38,743 nucleotides of DNA from Pseudolactococcus hodotermopsidis (GTDB lineage: Bacteria; Bacillota; Bacilli; Lactobacillales; Streptococcaceae), in assembly GCF_011170085.1 (NCBI RefSeq), contig NZ_BLLI01000013.1:1-38743 (forward strand), in the 5' to 3' direction. Under the pieces are notes generated by a model. It ran no database searches, had not been told where the DNA came from, and worked only from the letters and a program-made list of their open reading frames with translations. The position numbers and the translations under genes were made by a program. Shown piece after piece: positions 17,205 through 25,647 of the stretch (position 1 is its first letter; every line of letters starts with the position of its first letter).

Positions 17205-18185
17205 ATGAAGCAGACAATCAGGTTTTATCTCATTATTTTTGCTAGTCTTATTGTTTTGCTCTTTCTTTTGCCAAGATTGCTTCCAGGAGGTCCTTTGGAT
17301 TTTATTTTAGGACGAGGTGATGGGCCAACGATGACTGCGGCGCAACAAGCAAAATTAATGAGCTACTACAATTTGGATAAATCAATTTGGCAACAGTTTT
17401 TGATTTATTTGCGTCATTTAGTACAGTTTAAATTTGGGGTGTCCTATTTATATCAGCAGCCAGTGATACAGTTGATTTTGACGAGATTGCCTTATACACT
17501 TGCTGTCGTTGGTATTTCTATTTTCTTTTCTTTTTTCATAGGTGTTTTATTGGGACTTTTTGTGGCAGATAAAAAAGAAACGCTAAGAAGTAAAGGCATT
17601 TTTATCGGGATGTTGACTTTATCGTCACTGCCAGAATATTTGATTGGTTTGTTACTTGTGATTCCTTTTTGTATTTTATTGAAATGGTTGCCGATGAGTG
17701 GCGCGCAAACGTCATTTTTAGAAAATGCATCAATTTGGTCTCAAATTAAAGATAGGCTGATACATGGCATTTTGCCTGTTTTAGCCTTGACTTTGGCAAA
17801 TGTACCAAGTATTTTCTTGATTGTTAGAAATCAAGCAAGGGAGATTTTAAAGCAACCTTATATTGAATTTGCTGAGATGAAAGGACTCAAACACCATCGA
17901 ATTATTTATCGGCATGTTTTTAGAAATATCTTATTACCAATTTTTACTTTGATGATGCAACGAATTGCGATTATCCTAACAGGAGCTATTTTTGTAGAGA
18001 CACTTTTTTCCTATCCAGGAATTGGTTTATTATTGCAAGAATCAATCTTATCACGTGATTATCCGCTAATGCAAGGCTTGTTTCTAATATTTGCCTTAGT
18101 TATTTTGAGTATTAATCTCTTGACAGATTTGTATTATCCAAAATTAGACCCGAGAATTGGAGGAAAAAATGTTGAAAAAATTTAA
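17205..18185 (+). CDS. ABC importer permease (DppB/NikB type)
   Basis: The 326-residue integral membrane protein has an N-terminal membrane helix, the large extracellular loop typical of DppB/NikB (GGPLDFILGRGDG to FGVSYLYQQPV), and five further helices. The coupling motif is EFAEMKGLKHHRIIYRHVFRNILLP, the EAA loop that contacts the ATPases. The ATG at 17205 follows the binding-protein gene by 22 bp. It overlaps the next gene by 17 bp, which argues for translational coupling. Confidence 0.9.
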   Translation: MKQTIRFYLIIFASLIVLLFLLPRLLPGGPLDFILGRGDGPTMTAAQQAKLMSYYNLDKSIWQQFLIYLRHLVQFKFGVSYLYQQPVIQLILTRLPYTLAVVGISIFFSFFIGVLLGLFVADKKETLRSKGIFIGMLTLSSLPEYLIGLLLVIPFCILLKWLPMSGAQTSFLENASIWSQIKDRLIHGILPVLALTLANVPSIFLIVRNQAREILKQPYIEFAEMKGLKHHRIIYRHVFRNILLPIFTLMMQRIAIILTGAIFVETLFSYPGIGLLLQESILSRDYPLMQGLFLIFALVILSINLLTDLYYPKLDPRIGGKNVEKI

Positions 18186-19674
18186 AGTTTCAACCTTTCT
18201 TTTTCTAATGATTTTGTTACTTAGTTTCTTTATGATGAAATTTTCGCCTTATGCACCTAATAGTATTGCATTTGAAATGTCAATGTTACCGAATCAGGCG
18301 CATTTACTTGGGACAAATGCAATGGGGCAGGATGTTTTGACTAGACTTGCGCATGCCACTTTTACAAGTCTCCTTTTTGGCTTGATTGTGTCCATGATTT
18401 CGACAGCTTTGAGTGCGATTTTAGGTTTATTAGCAGGTTTTCATCAATTATCAGATAAATTTATCAATGGTCTTGCTAATATTTTAATGGTTTTTCCAAA
18501 TTTGCTTATCATTTTGATTGTGGCAGCATTTACAGGTGGTGGTTTTCTTGAATTGATTCTGATGATGAGTTTTTTGACTTGGCCTGCCTATATGCGTCTG
18601 ATTCGCGCAGAAGTATTACAGCTCAAAGAAATGGCTTATGTTATTTCTGCTAAAAATTTTGGTGGCAGTATGTGGCATATTTTACGGCAACATATTTTGC
18701 CAAATATTAGTTCACTTGTCAAATCAAAATTTATTATCCAGTTTCGTGGGGCGATTATTGCTGAAACAGGTCTAGCTTTCTTAGGGATTGGTGATCCAAA
18801 CGTGATAACTTTGGGTAATATTATTAATGAGGGCTTTGTTAATAAACTCATCTTTTTAAATAACAGTTGGCTTTGGTTAGTTTTACCTGCTATTGTGATT
18901 TTGCTACTGACAACGATTTGTTTAACTTTTGCAAATGAACCTCAAAATAATCTTAAGATAACTTCAAACAAGAAGAAGTTGAAAAAGTCTCAAAATCCCA
19001 AAAATTATTTTGGAAATGCTAATTTGTGTGTGACTGATTTGACGCTTCAATTTGATGATAAACTAATATTAGAACAGGTGTCATTTGAAATGAAAGCGGG
19101 AGAAATCGTCAGTATTGTGGGGGCTTCGGGCGTTGGTAAAACGAGTTTTGTCAAAGCAATTTATGGCTTGTTACCGCCTGAAAATATGTCTGGCAATGTT
19201 CAAATAGCAGAGATTGATATGACAACGGCGGCTAAAAAAGAAGTCATCGGCAAGACATGCACCTACATTTACCAAGATGCAAATGCGGCATTTAATCCAG
19301 TTTTGACAATAGGCGAGCAGTTTTACGAGTATCAAAGTAATCGGCAAAAGGTGGCTGAAGCGCTTGAAAATGTTGGGTTAAATGAGACAATCTTGCAATC
19401 TTATCCGCATGAAAATTCAGGAGGAATGTTATCGCGCGCAATGATTGCTTTAGCGATTATCAATGAACCAGATTTTATTATCGCAGATGAATGTACGAGC
19501 GCTCTTGATCCGATATTGAAAAAAGAAATCGTTGACTTACTTGTCTCTAAAATCAAAAATCGTCAGATTGGTTTGTTATTTATTACACATGAATTAGAGA
19601 TTGCACATAGCATCTCAGATCGTATCTTAAGAATAGAAAATCAAAAATTTATTGAGGAGGTAGCGGTGATATGA
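18169..19674 (+). CDS. Fused ABC importer permease and ATPase (NikC-NikD type)
   Basis: A single 501-residue chain joins two subunits that are normally separate. Residues ~1-260 are a DppC/NikC permease (LGTNAMGQDVLTRLAHA, then an EAA-type loop AKNFGGSMWHILRQHILPN). From ~280 on it is an ATP-binding cassette with Walker A GASGVGKTS, Q-loop IYQDANAAF, signature NSGGMLSRAMIALAI, Walker B DFIIADE and H-loop FITHELE. A short Lys-rich linker joins the parts. I chose the ATG at 18169 (GGAGG 5 nt upstream) over 18157. It overlaps the next gene by 4 bp (ATGA). Confidence 0.88.
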   Translation: MLKKFKVSTFLFLMILLLSFFMMKFSPYAPNSIAFEMSMLPNQAHLLGTNAMGQDVLTRLAHATFTSLLFGLIVSMISTALSAILGLLAGFHQLSDKFINGLANILMVFPNLLIILIVAAFTGGGFLELILMMSFLTWPAYMRLIRAEVLQLKEMAYVISAKNFGGSMWHILRQHILPNISSLVKSKFIIQFRGAIIAETGLAFLGIGDPNVITLGNIINEGFVNKLIFLNNSWLWLVLPAIVILLLTTICLTFANEPQNNLKITSNKKKLKKSQNPKNYFGNANLCVTDLTLQFDDKLILEQVSFEMKAGEIVSIVGASGVGKTSFVKAIYGLLPPENMSGNVQIAEIDMTTAAKKEVIGKTCTYIYQDANAAFNPVLTIGEQFYEYQSNRQKVAEALENVGLNETILQSYPHENSGGMLSRAMIALAIINEPDFIIADECTSALDPILKKEIVDLLVSKIKNRQIGLLFITHELEIAHSISDRILRIENQKFIEEVAVI

Positions 19675-20396
19675 AATTGATTCAATGTGACAATTGTAGT
19701 AAATTTTTTGATGGCATATGTGCTTTTGAAGCGATTGATTTTTCGATTAATCGAGGTGAAATTATCAGCTTGATCGGAGAATCAGGGAGTGGCAAATCAA
19801 CGATTGCGGAATGTATCAGTGGCATCAAAAATCTGACAACAGGTAAAGTGACGAAAATTGCCAATTTGAAAATGCAGTATATCTTTCAAAATCCAGGTCG
19901 CTCTTTTAATCCAAAGTGGCAGATGGGAAAATCCTTGTTAGAGCCTTTGAAATTGTCGAAGAAACTTGAAAATAGCACTCAAATTGACGTTTATCTTGAC
20001 AAATTGAAGTTGGATAAACAGTTATTAACACAATATCCGCATGAATGTTCAGGTGGTCAGAAACAGCGTTTGGCGATTATTCGAGCGATTTTATGCGAAC
20101 CTGATTTGATTATTGCTGACGAGGTTACTTCTGGTTTGGATAGTGAAAATGAACAAGAATTACTGAAGATTTTTAAAGAAATCAGTCTGTCAGGTGTTGC
20201 GATACTTTTTATTACACACAATATTAAAACGATTGAAAATTTTTCAGATCAAGTTATTGTCTTAAAGCAAGGTAAAATTGTCGAAAAAGCGATAACGAAA
20301 ACGATTTTAGATGCCCCTAAACAAGACTATACTCAAAAATTATTGGCAGCTAGTCATTATTTTACATCAAGGAGAAAAGAATTTGTCAGAATTTAA
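19671..20396 (+). CDS. ABC importer ATPase (NikE/DppF type)
   Basis: The 241-residue ATP-binding cassette has Walker A GESGSGKST, Q-loop IFQNPGRSFNP, signature CSGGQKQRLAIIRAI, Walker B DLIIADE and H-loop FITHNIK. It would pair with the cassette of the fused NikC-NikD protein to drive import. The start (GGAGG upstream) overlaps the previous stop by 4 bp, and the end overlaps the next gene by 14 bp. Confidence 0.9.
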   Translation: MKLIQCDNCSKFFDGICAFEAIDFSINRGEIISLIGESGSGKSTIAECISGIKNLTTGKVTKIANLKMQYIFQNPGRSFNPKWQMGKSLLEPLKLSKKLENSTQIDVYLDKLKLDKQLLTQYPHECSGGQKQRLAIIRAILCEPDLIIADEVTSGLDSENEQELLKIFKEISLSGVAILFITHNIKTIENFSDQVIVLKQGKIVEKAITKTILDAPKQDYTQKLLAASHYFTSRRKEFVRI

Positions 20397-20997
20397 CAAA
20401 ATAATCCAGTTATATCCCAATAATGCCTTTGCAATCAATCAAGTTGTTGCACCATTTATTGATTTAGTGGATCAGTATGCGTTTGATTTTAATGATTTGT
20501 CGCATTACCAAGTGCTTTTGATAACGGAATTTGTGGATCAGGAGTTGTTATTTAAACACAAAGAAGCCATCTCTCAATTTCTTGATGAGAAAAAAATTGT
20601 TATCTATTGTGGTCAATTATTTCGAGATTTTATTCCCGGTGCGACTTTATTTATGCCTAAGAGATTGATTAGTTATCATGATTATGAGATTAAAATTGCG
20701 ACAAATTCTAGCATTTTCAAAGGTGTTAAGGCAGATGATTTGACTTATAATAAAGGCGTTGCAGGTTTTAATGCGCGTGGCTGGTATTTACCACCCAAAC
20801 ATGCTGAAATTTCCTTGACTTTTAAAACAGGTGGTGTGATTTCATATATTGACCGCGAAACGACTAAAGGGACGATTTTGGTACATGCAGGCCGTCAATT
20901 ATTTGGCTATAAAAATCAAGATAAATCAACGGATGTCATCTCTGTTAATGTTGCAAAGTGGGTAGAAGATGAACTCACAAGATTAGAGGGGAAATAA
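20383..20997 (+). CDS. Protein of unknown function, GATase/ThuA-like fold suspected (paralogue 1)
   Basis: The protein has 204 residues from a TTG at 20383 with AAGGAGA 7 nt upstream, overlapping the ATPase gene. I do not recognise a named family. The pattern YPNNAF, a Rossmann-like strand VLLITEF, an helix-rich K-EAISQFLDEKKIVIYCG stretch, and GVISYIDRETTKGTILVHAG looks like a class I glutamine-amidotransferase/ThuA-type alpha/beta fold without an obvious catalytic Cys-His-Glu triad. It is clearly related to the next gene (shared NAF, VVxxxG, GVIxYxD blocks). The operon context suggests a role in handling the importer's substrate or a product of the nitrogenase-like enzyme. Confidence 0.7.
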   Translation: MSEFNKIIQLYPNNAFAINQVVAPFIDLVDQYAFDFNDLSHYQVLLITEFVDQELLFKHKEAISQFLDEKKIVIYCGQLFRDFIPGATLFMPKRLISYHDYEIKIATNSSIFKGVKADDLTYNKGVAGFNARGWYLPPKHAEISLTFKTGGVISYIDRETTKGTILVHAGRQLFGYKNQDKSTDVISVNVAKWVEDELTRLEGK

Positions 20998-20998
20998 A

Positions 20999-21604
20999 TT
21001 GAGAAAAATAGGCGCATTGTATGCAGGAAATGCTTTTCATTATAAAACATTGAATGAACCAAAATTTGCACAGTTCATAGAAAAGATAATTTATTTGCCG
21101 GATTTGGCGGAGACTTCCTTGGCTGATTTGGCGGTGCTTTGGATTCCTTCTCAGTTACCGCTAGCTTTATTAGAAAAAAATAAAGAAAAAATTCGAGATT
21201 TTGCTGATAATGGTGGAACAGTTGCTGTTTTTGGTCCTCAACCGATTGACTTAGTCCCTAATTTAACTTGGCATGATGGGGTGACAAATTTTTGGTGGTG
21301 GACACAAGAGAATCCTGATAGCGGTTTGAAGATTGAGACACCTAGCTATCCGATTTTTAATTATTTGACTTTGGCAGATTGTACTTGGCATCAGCATGGT
21401 CATTTTGACTTACCAAAAGGAGCGGTTAGTTTGATTTCCAAAGATGATAGTGGTGTTATTTTTTATGTGGATAAGTTATCCAGTAAAGGAAATTGGGTTG
21501 TGACTTGTTTAGATCCTGACTACCATTATGGTGCTTACTTTATGCCTGCGACCGAGCGAATGCTTGAAGGCATGTTGTTATGGTTGGCTTATGGAGAGAT
21601 TTAG
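20999..21604 (+). CDS. Protein of unknown function, paralogue 2 of the preceding gene
   Basis: The protein has 201 residues from a TTG at 20999 with AGGGGAA upstream, one base after the previous stop. It aligns with its neighbour: YAGNAFHYKTL against YPNNAF, LEKNKEKIRDFADNGGTVAVFGPQPIDLVP against KHKEAISQFLDEKKIVIYCG, and GVIFYVDKLSSKGNWVV against GVISYIDRETTKG. Unlike the neighbour it has His/Tyr-rich stretches (WHQHGHFDLP, DPDYHYGAYF) that could bind metal or a cofactor. The function is unknown. The methyltransferase begins immediately after its stop. Confidence 0.7.
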   Translation: MRKIGALYAGNAFHYKTLNEPKFAQFIEKIIYLPDLAETSLADLAVLWIPSQLPLALLEKNKEKIRDFADNGGTVAVFGPQPIDLVPNLTWHDGVTNFWWWTQENPDSGLKIETPSYPIFNYLTLADCTWHQHGHFDLPKGAVSLISKDDSGVIFYVDKLSSKGNWVVTCLDPDYHYGAYFMPATERMLEGMLLWLAYGEI

Positions 21605-22354
21605 ATGACAGACAAACAAAAACCAGGCTATGTTTTTTTAACGGAAATTGGTAAAAAACGTCTGCGACCAGGCGGTATTGTGGCAACAAACTGGTTGTTT
21701 GAGCGAGGTAAATTTTCTAAGGATAAGAAAATTTTAGAAGTTGCTTGTCATCAAGGCGATACAGTGATGGAAATTGCTGAGAAATTTGGCAGTCAAGTTA
21801 TCGGTATTGACCTTGATTCTGAAGCCATTAAGCGTGCTAATTTTGCTATCAATGAAAAAAATTTGACGAACTTGGCATCAACTCAAGTTGCTAATGCCTT
21901 AGATTTACCTTTTCCTGATAATTATTTTGATTGTATCATCAATGAAGCGATGCTGACAATGCTAGATGAAGATGAGAAACAACAAGCTTTGGCAGAATAT
22001 TATCGTGTTTTGAAGTCTGGTGGTAAATTATTGACCCAAGATGTTTGTTTCAAGGTAAAAAATGAACAGACTAAAAATAAGTTACGACAAACAGTTAATA
22101 TGCCAATTTCCCCCTTGTCAATTGGTGAGTGGCGTGCGCTTTTTGCTAAGACGGCTTTTAAACATGAATTTCAAGTTGGTAAGTGCTCTTTGCTTAGTTT
22201 TTCTGGTTTACTACGAGATGAGGGCATTAGTGGGACAGTTCGGATTCTGAAAAATGGTCTAAAAAAGGAAAATCGTGCGCAACTATTGAAGATGATTCGT
22301 TTTTTTCAACGACAGAATAACGTGTGCTATATTGTAAATCATATGGAAAAATGA
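21605..22354 (+). CDS. Class I SAM-dependent methyltransferase
   Basis: The 249-residue protein has a Rossmann methyltransferase core: [16 protein letters not shown] is motif I (binding SAM; G-x-G is altered to C-H-Q-G), VIGIDLD is motif II with the acidic residue for the SAM ribose, [21 protein letters not shown] is motif III, and [13 protein letters not shown] is the UbiE-like post-IV region. The substrate is unknown. The gene directly abuts its neighbours (21604/21605), so it acts in the same pathway as the reductase genes downstream. A small-molecule or metal-cofactor substrate is an inference from context. Confidence 0.82.
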   Translation: MTDKQKPGYVFLTEIGKKRLRPGGIVATNWLFERGKFSKDKKILEVACHQGDTVMEIAEKFGSQVIGIDLDSEAIKRANFAINEKNLTNLASTQVANALDLPFPDNYFDCIINEAMLTMLDEDEKQQALAEYYRVLKSGGKLLTQDVCFKVKNEQTKNKLRQTVNMPISPLSIGEWRALFAKTAFKHEFQVGKCSLLSFSGLLRDEGISGTVRILKNGLKKENRAQLLKMIRFFQRQNNVCYIVNHMEK

Positions 22355-22377
22355 TAATATTAGAAAGGAATGTTAAA

Positions 22378-23157
22378 ATGTTAAAAATTGCAATTTACGG
22401 TAAAGGTGGCATTGGCAAATCAACAACATCCTCAAATATATCAGCAGCATTATCTGAAATGGGACTTAGAGTGATGCAAATTGGTTGCGATCCAAAGGCC
22501 GATTCAACGACAAATCTTTGTGCTGGCAAGCCAGTGAACACTGTTTTAAATATGCTCCGTGAAAAAGGTGATGAGATTGCGTTAGCTGACATTGTAAAAG
22601 AAGGCTATAATGGTGTACTTTGTGTGGAGGCTGGTGGTCCGACACCAGGTATTGGGTGTGCAGGTCGAGGGATTATTACGGCGTTTGATAAATTAGAAGA
22701 ACTTGGTGCTTATGAGATTTATCAGCCAGATGTTGTTTTGTATGATGTTCTTGGCGATGTTGTTTGCGGTGGCTTTGCTATGCCGATTCGTGGCGGTTAT
22801 GCTGAGCATGTGTTTGTTGTTAGTTCAGGTGAAAAAATGGCAATTTATGCGGCAGCCAATATTGCCTTAGCAATCAAAAACTTTAAGGGGCGTGGCTATG
22901 CCAAAATGCAAGGCATTATTTTGAATGCAAGAAATGTTGCCAATGAAATTGAGCTGGTCAATGAGTTAGCACAAGAAATCGAAACCAAAGTGACGAGAGT
23001 TTTACCTCGAAGTGCAAGCGTACAAGAGGCAGAAGAAAAGGGACAGACAGTGATTGAGGCCTTACCAGATTCTGAGATGGCTGATGAGTACCGTGCCTTG
23101 GTTAAACAAATTATGGAGGTGTGTGAGTATGTGCCTGAGTCTTTGTGCCTTAAATAA
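22378..23157 (+). CDS. NifH-like dinitrogenase-reductase family iron protein
   Basis: The 259-residue P-loop ATPase carries one [4Fe-4S] cluster shared between two subunits and passes electrons to the NifDK-type partner. Visible are the P-loop [13 protein letters not shown], the switch region GCDPKADST, and both cluster cysteines in the conserved settings PGIGCAGRG (about residue 93) and [12 protein letters not shown] (about 128). The dinitrogenase-reductase layout is complete. The ATG at 22378 has AAAGGA upstream and was preferred to an ATG at 22324. It overlaps the next gene by 29 bp. Length and motifs fit the wider nitrogenase-like superfamily (BchL/ChlL, CfbC, and uncharacterised groups), and no classical nif gene accompanies it. 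Confidence 0.92.
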   Translation: MLKIAIYGKGGIGKSTTSSNISAALSEMGLRVMQIGCDPKADSTTNLCAGKPVNTVLNMLREKGDEIALADIVKEGYNGVLCVEAGGPTPGIGCAGRGIITAFDKLEELGAYEIYQPDVVLYDVLGDVVCGGFAMPIRGGYAEHVFVVSSGEKMAIYAAANIALAIKNFKGRGYAKMQGIILNARNVANEIELVNELAQEIETKVTRVLPRSASVQEAEEKGQTVIEALPDSEMADEYRALVKQIMEVCEYVPESLCLK

Positions 23158-24394
23158 GAAACCCTCATCAAGATTAGGCTATTCTTCCCCAGCGCATGGA
23201 GATTGGGGAATTGTTCGAGTTGGGATGTTGGTACCAGAAATTCATCAACTTTTTGTTTGTCCGTCGGCTTGTGGTCGTCACGGCGCAATAGGCGCTATTT
23301 TCCACGGTTATAAGGAGCGATTGTCTTATTTGTATTTGGATGAAGCTGATATTATTTCAGGTGGGTATGAAGAGGCTTTGCTTGAAAATATTGGCGAATT
23401 ATTACGACTTTTACCAGTTCGCCCTAAAGGGGTATTAATTGTTGTCAGTTGTATTGATGACTTGATGGGGACAGATGTTGACAGCTTACTTGATGAGTTA
23501 CGTGAGCAACAACCAGATATTGCTTTTAGTATGGGTCACATGAATCCAATTCAAAGTGATTCTAAATTACCACCAGCTGTCAATATTCAAAAAACAATTT
23601 ATAGTTTTTTGACGTCACAAGATATGACAGAAAAAACAATTTTGTTGTCAGGTATTAATGTTAAAATTGACGAGAAATCAGAATTGTATGAAGTGCTTGG
23701 TAATGCTGGTTTTCAACTCAAGCATATCAGTGATTGCAAGACGTATCAAGCCTATCAAGAGTTAGCAAAATCGCAGCTCAATCTACTTCTATCTCCCCTT
23801 GGAAAAATGGCGGCAATAGATATGACACAACGATTAAAAATGCCTTATTTTCAATTTAATTTTAGTTTTTCGATAAAAGAAATATTAGAAAATTATAAGC
23901 GATTGTTCGACACACTTGGCATAGCCAAAGTAGATTTTTCAAAACAGGAGAAAAGTCTTAGTCATAAAATAAAGCAAGCGCGTGAGATAGTCGGGCAGCG
24001 AGAGATTGTCATTGATGATACGGCAACATTTAGACCTTTTGGTCTGGCACGTTTTTTGTATGAAAATGGCTTTAATGTCAAGGCAATTTGTCTTGATCAA
24101 CTCAGAAAAATTGATCAGGAAGATTGTGACTGGATAAGTGATAATACTGAGATTCAACTTTATCTTCATAGTCAGTTTGATGCGCCACTCAAGCGTACAG
24201 AACAAGCTGAAATGCTTGCGATTGGCTTTGAAGCAGGCTATTATTTCACGTCAAATCATTTGGTTGAGCAACAATTAGACGAGGGCATGTTTGGGTTTCA
24301 GGGGATTGAAATTTTGCTTGATAAGATGATTCAAGCGAGTCTTAACACAAGCAGTCTTGAAATTGAAATTCATAGAGCAGGATTGGTGGTGTGA
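23129..24394 (+). CDS. NifD/NifE-like subunit 1
   Basis: The 421-residue protein belongs to the NifD/NifK/BchN superfamily by pattern: [12 protein letters not shown] matches the GPxGC ligand loop, [16 protein letters not shown] matches DIVFGG-KL, and [14 protein letters not shown] matches the -ECPVGLIGDD ligand segment. Two cluster cysteines of the P-cluster-type set are therefore present. The C-terminal half lacks the Cys and His that hold the Fe-Mo cofactor in true NifD. I chose the ATG at 23129 with GGAGG 9 nt upstream; it overlaps the NifH-like gene by 29 bp. It is probably a partner of the next gene in a heterotetramer. Confidence 0.8.
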   Translation: MCLSLCALNKKPSSRLGYSSPAHGDWGIVRVGMLVPEIHQLFVCPSACGRHGAIGAIFHGYKERLSYLYLDEADIISGGYEEALLENIGELLRLLPVRPKGVLIVVSCIDDLMGTDVDSLLDELREQQPDIAFSMGHMNPIQSDSKLPPAVNIQKTIYSFLTSQDMTEKTILLSGINVKIDEKSELYEVLGNAGFQLKHISDCKTYQAYQELAKSQLNLLLSPLGKMAAIDMTQRLKMPYFQFNFSFSIKEILENYKRLFDTLGIAKVDFSKQEKSLSHKIKQAREIVGQREIVIDDTATFRPFGLARFLYENGFNVKAICLDQLRKIDQEDCDWISDNTEIQLYLHSQFDAPLKRTEQAEMLAIGFEAGYYFTSNHLVEQQLDEGMFGFQGIEILLDKMIQASLNTSSLEIEIHRAGLVV

Positions 24395-24395
24395 A

Positions 24396-25493
24396 ATGAG
24401 TCAATTATGTGTCACATTGCCACCATTTGCACCAGATTATTCAGGTGTTTGTTCGGCTTTATTTGAATTGGGTGGTTTGATTGTCATCCATGATGCCTCG
24501 GGTTGTACGGGCAATTATACTGGTTACGACGAACCGCGTTGGTATAACTCAAAAAGTTTTGTTTATTGTTCAAGATTGCGTGAAATTGATGCGGTATTGG
24601 GCGATGATGAAAAATTAATCCAAAAAATAAAAGTAGCTGCAGAAGCCCTAAAACCAGAGTTTATTGCTATTTTAGGCTCACCTGTTCCTATGTTAATTGG
24701 GACAGATTTCACAGGCATTGCAATGGAAATCGAAGAACGCTTGGGGATACCGACCTTTGGCTTTGATACCACAGGACAATTGTTTTATCATCAAGGAATT
24801 AGTCTGGCGTTAGTCGCTTTGGCTAAAAAATATATCAAAGCACCTGAACAAAAAAAGAAACAACAGCTTAATATTTTAGGTGCTAGTCCGCTAGATTTTG
24901 GTATTAATGATAATATAACTCAGATTAAAAGTTTTTTTGTAGACAATAATTATGAAATCGGCGCTTGTTTTGCAATGGGAACAACAATTGATGACATAAA
25001 AAATGCCGCAACGGCAGCCTTAAATGTTGTGATAAGTCATTCAGGATTAGCACTTGCTAAATTAATGGCAAGAAAATATGACATTCCCTATATTTGTGGT
25101 ATACCAATCGGAGCGGGGACGACGCTTCTTAGAAAAATGACAACTTTGGTGGCTGAACCACTTGAGCTTGATGTTGAGAAAGAAACGCTTATCATTCATG
25201 ACCAAATCATTGCAAATTCAATTCGAGAAAGTTTAGCATGCCCTAAAAAAGTTGTTGTGGCATCTTGTTTTGATTTAGAACAGACTTTAAAAAGTGAGGG
25301 CGATTTTGTGATGAAGACAGAAAAAGAAATTATGACAGCTGTCAATGCCGGTTATAAAAGAGTAATTGGCGATCCATTAGTTTTAAGTTTGATTAAAGAT
25401 GAGACTGTTGAAAAAATCGCCTTGCCTCATGAGGCGGTTTCAAGCAAAATTTATCGCAAAGATTATCCAATTTTTAGAAATTTTAAGTTATAA
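24396..25493 (+). CDS. NifK/NifD-like subunit 2
   Basis: The 365-residue protein starts one base after the previous stop. Its N-terminus reads as a NifK-type ligand region (YSGVCSALFELGG, then HDASGCTGNYTGY), with EIDAVLGDDEKLI as the FGG-KL equivalent. The third ligand position seen in NifD (ECPVGLIGDD) is SPVPMLIGTD, so the cysteine is lost. No FeMo-cofactor ligands are seen in the C-terminal half. With subunit 1 it would form the [4Fe-4S]-bearing catalytic part that the NifH-like protein reduces. The substrate is unknown. Confidence 0.78.
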   Translation: MSQLCVTLPPFAPDYSGVCSALFELGGLIVIHDASGCTGNYTGYDEPRWYNSKSFVYCSRLREIDAVLGDDEKLIQKIKVAAEALKPEFIAILGSPVPMLIGTDFTGIAMEIEERLGIPTFGFDTTGQLFYHQGISLALVALAKKYIKAPEQKKKQQLNILGASPLDFGINDNITQIKSFFVDNNYEIGACFAMGTTIDDIKNAATAALNVVISHSGLALAKLMARKYDIPYICGIPIGAGTTLLRKMTTLVAEPLELDVEKETLIIHDQIIANSIRESLACPKKVVVASCFDLEQTLKSEGDFVMKTEKEIMTAVNAGYKRVIGDPLVLSLIKDETVEKIALPHEAVSSKIYRKDYPIFRNFKL

Positions 25494-25502
25494 ATTCTTT
25501 TG

Positions 25503-25545
25503 AAAAACTCTGTGATGCGCATAATGACGTATCACAGAGTTTTTT
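25503..25545 (+). terminator. Terminator of the nitrogenase-like operon
   Basis: A perfect 14-bp stem (AAAAACTCTGTGAT with ATCACAGAGTTTTT) with a 14-nt loop and a T-run begins 10 bp after the last stop. Confidence 0.9.
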
Positions 25546-25631
25546 AGGCAATGGTGTATTGATTATTAGAAGAATTTCATAAAATTTTTGTAAAAAATAT
25601 GATAGTTTATTACAAAAGTATTTTTCCAATG

Positions 25632-25647
25632 TGGTATAATTAAATAA
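25632..25647 (+). promoter_or_regulatory. Extended -10 promoter of tex (leaderless start)
   Basis: TGG-TATAAT at 25632-25640; the ATG begins at 25647, about the expected transcription start. No Shine-Dalgarno is present upstream of it. A weak GGAAAAG precedes a second in-frame ATG at 25659. Confidence 0.6.

Noticed and set aside
22378-25493. True nitrogenase (nifHDK)
   Set aside because: No FeMo-cofactor ligands and no nifB/E/N; one cluster cysteine is replaced in subunit 2.
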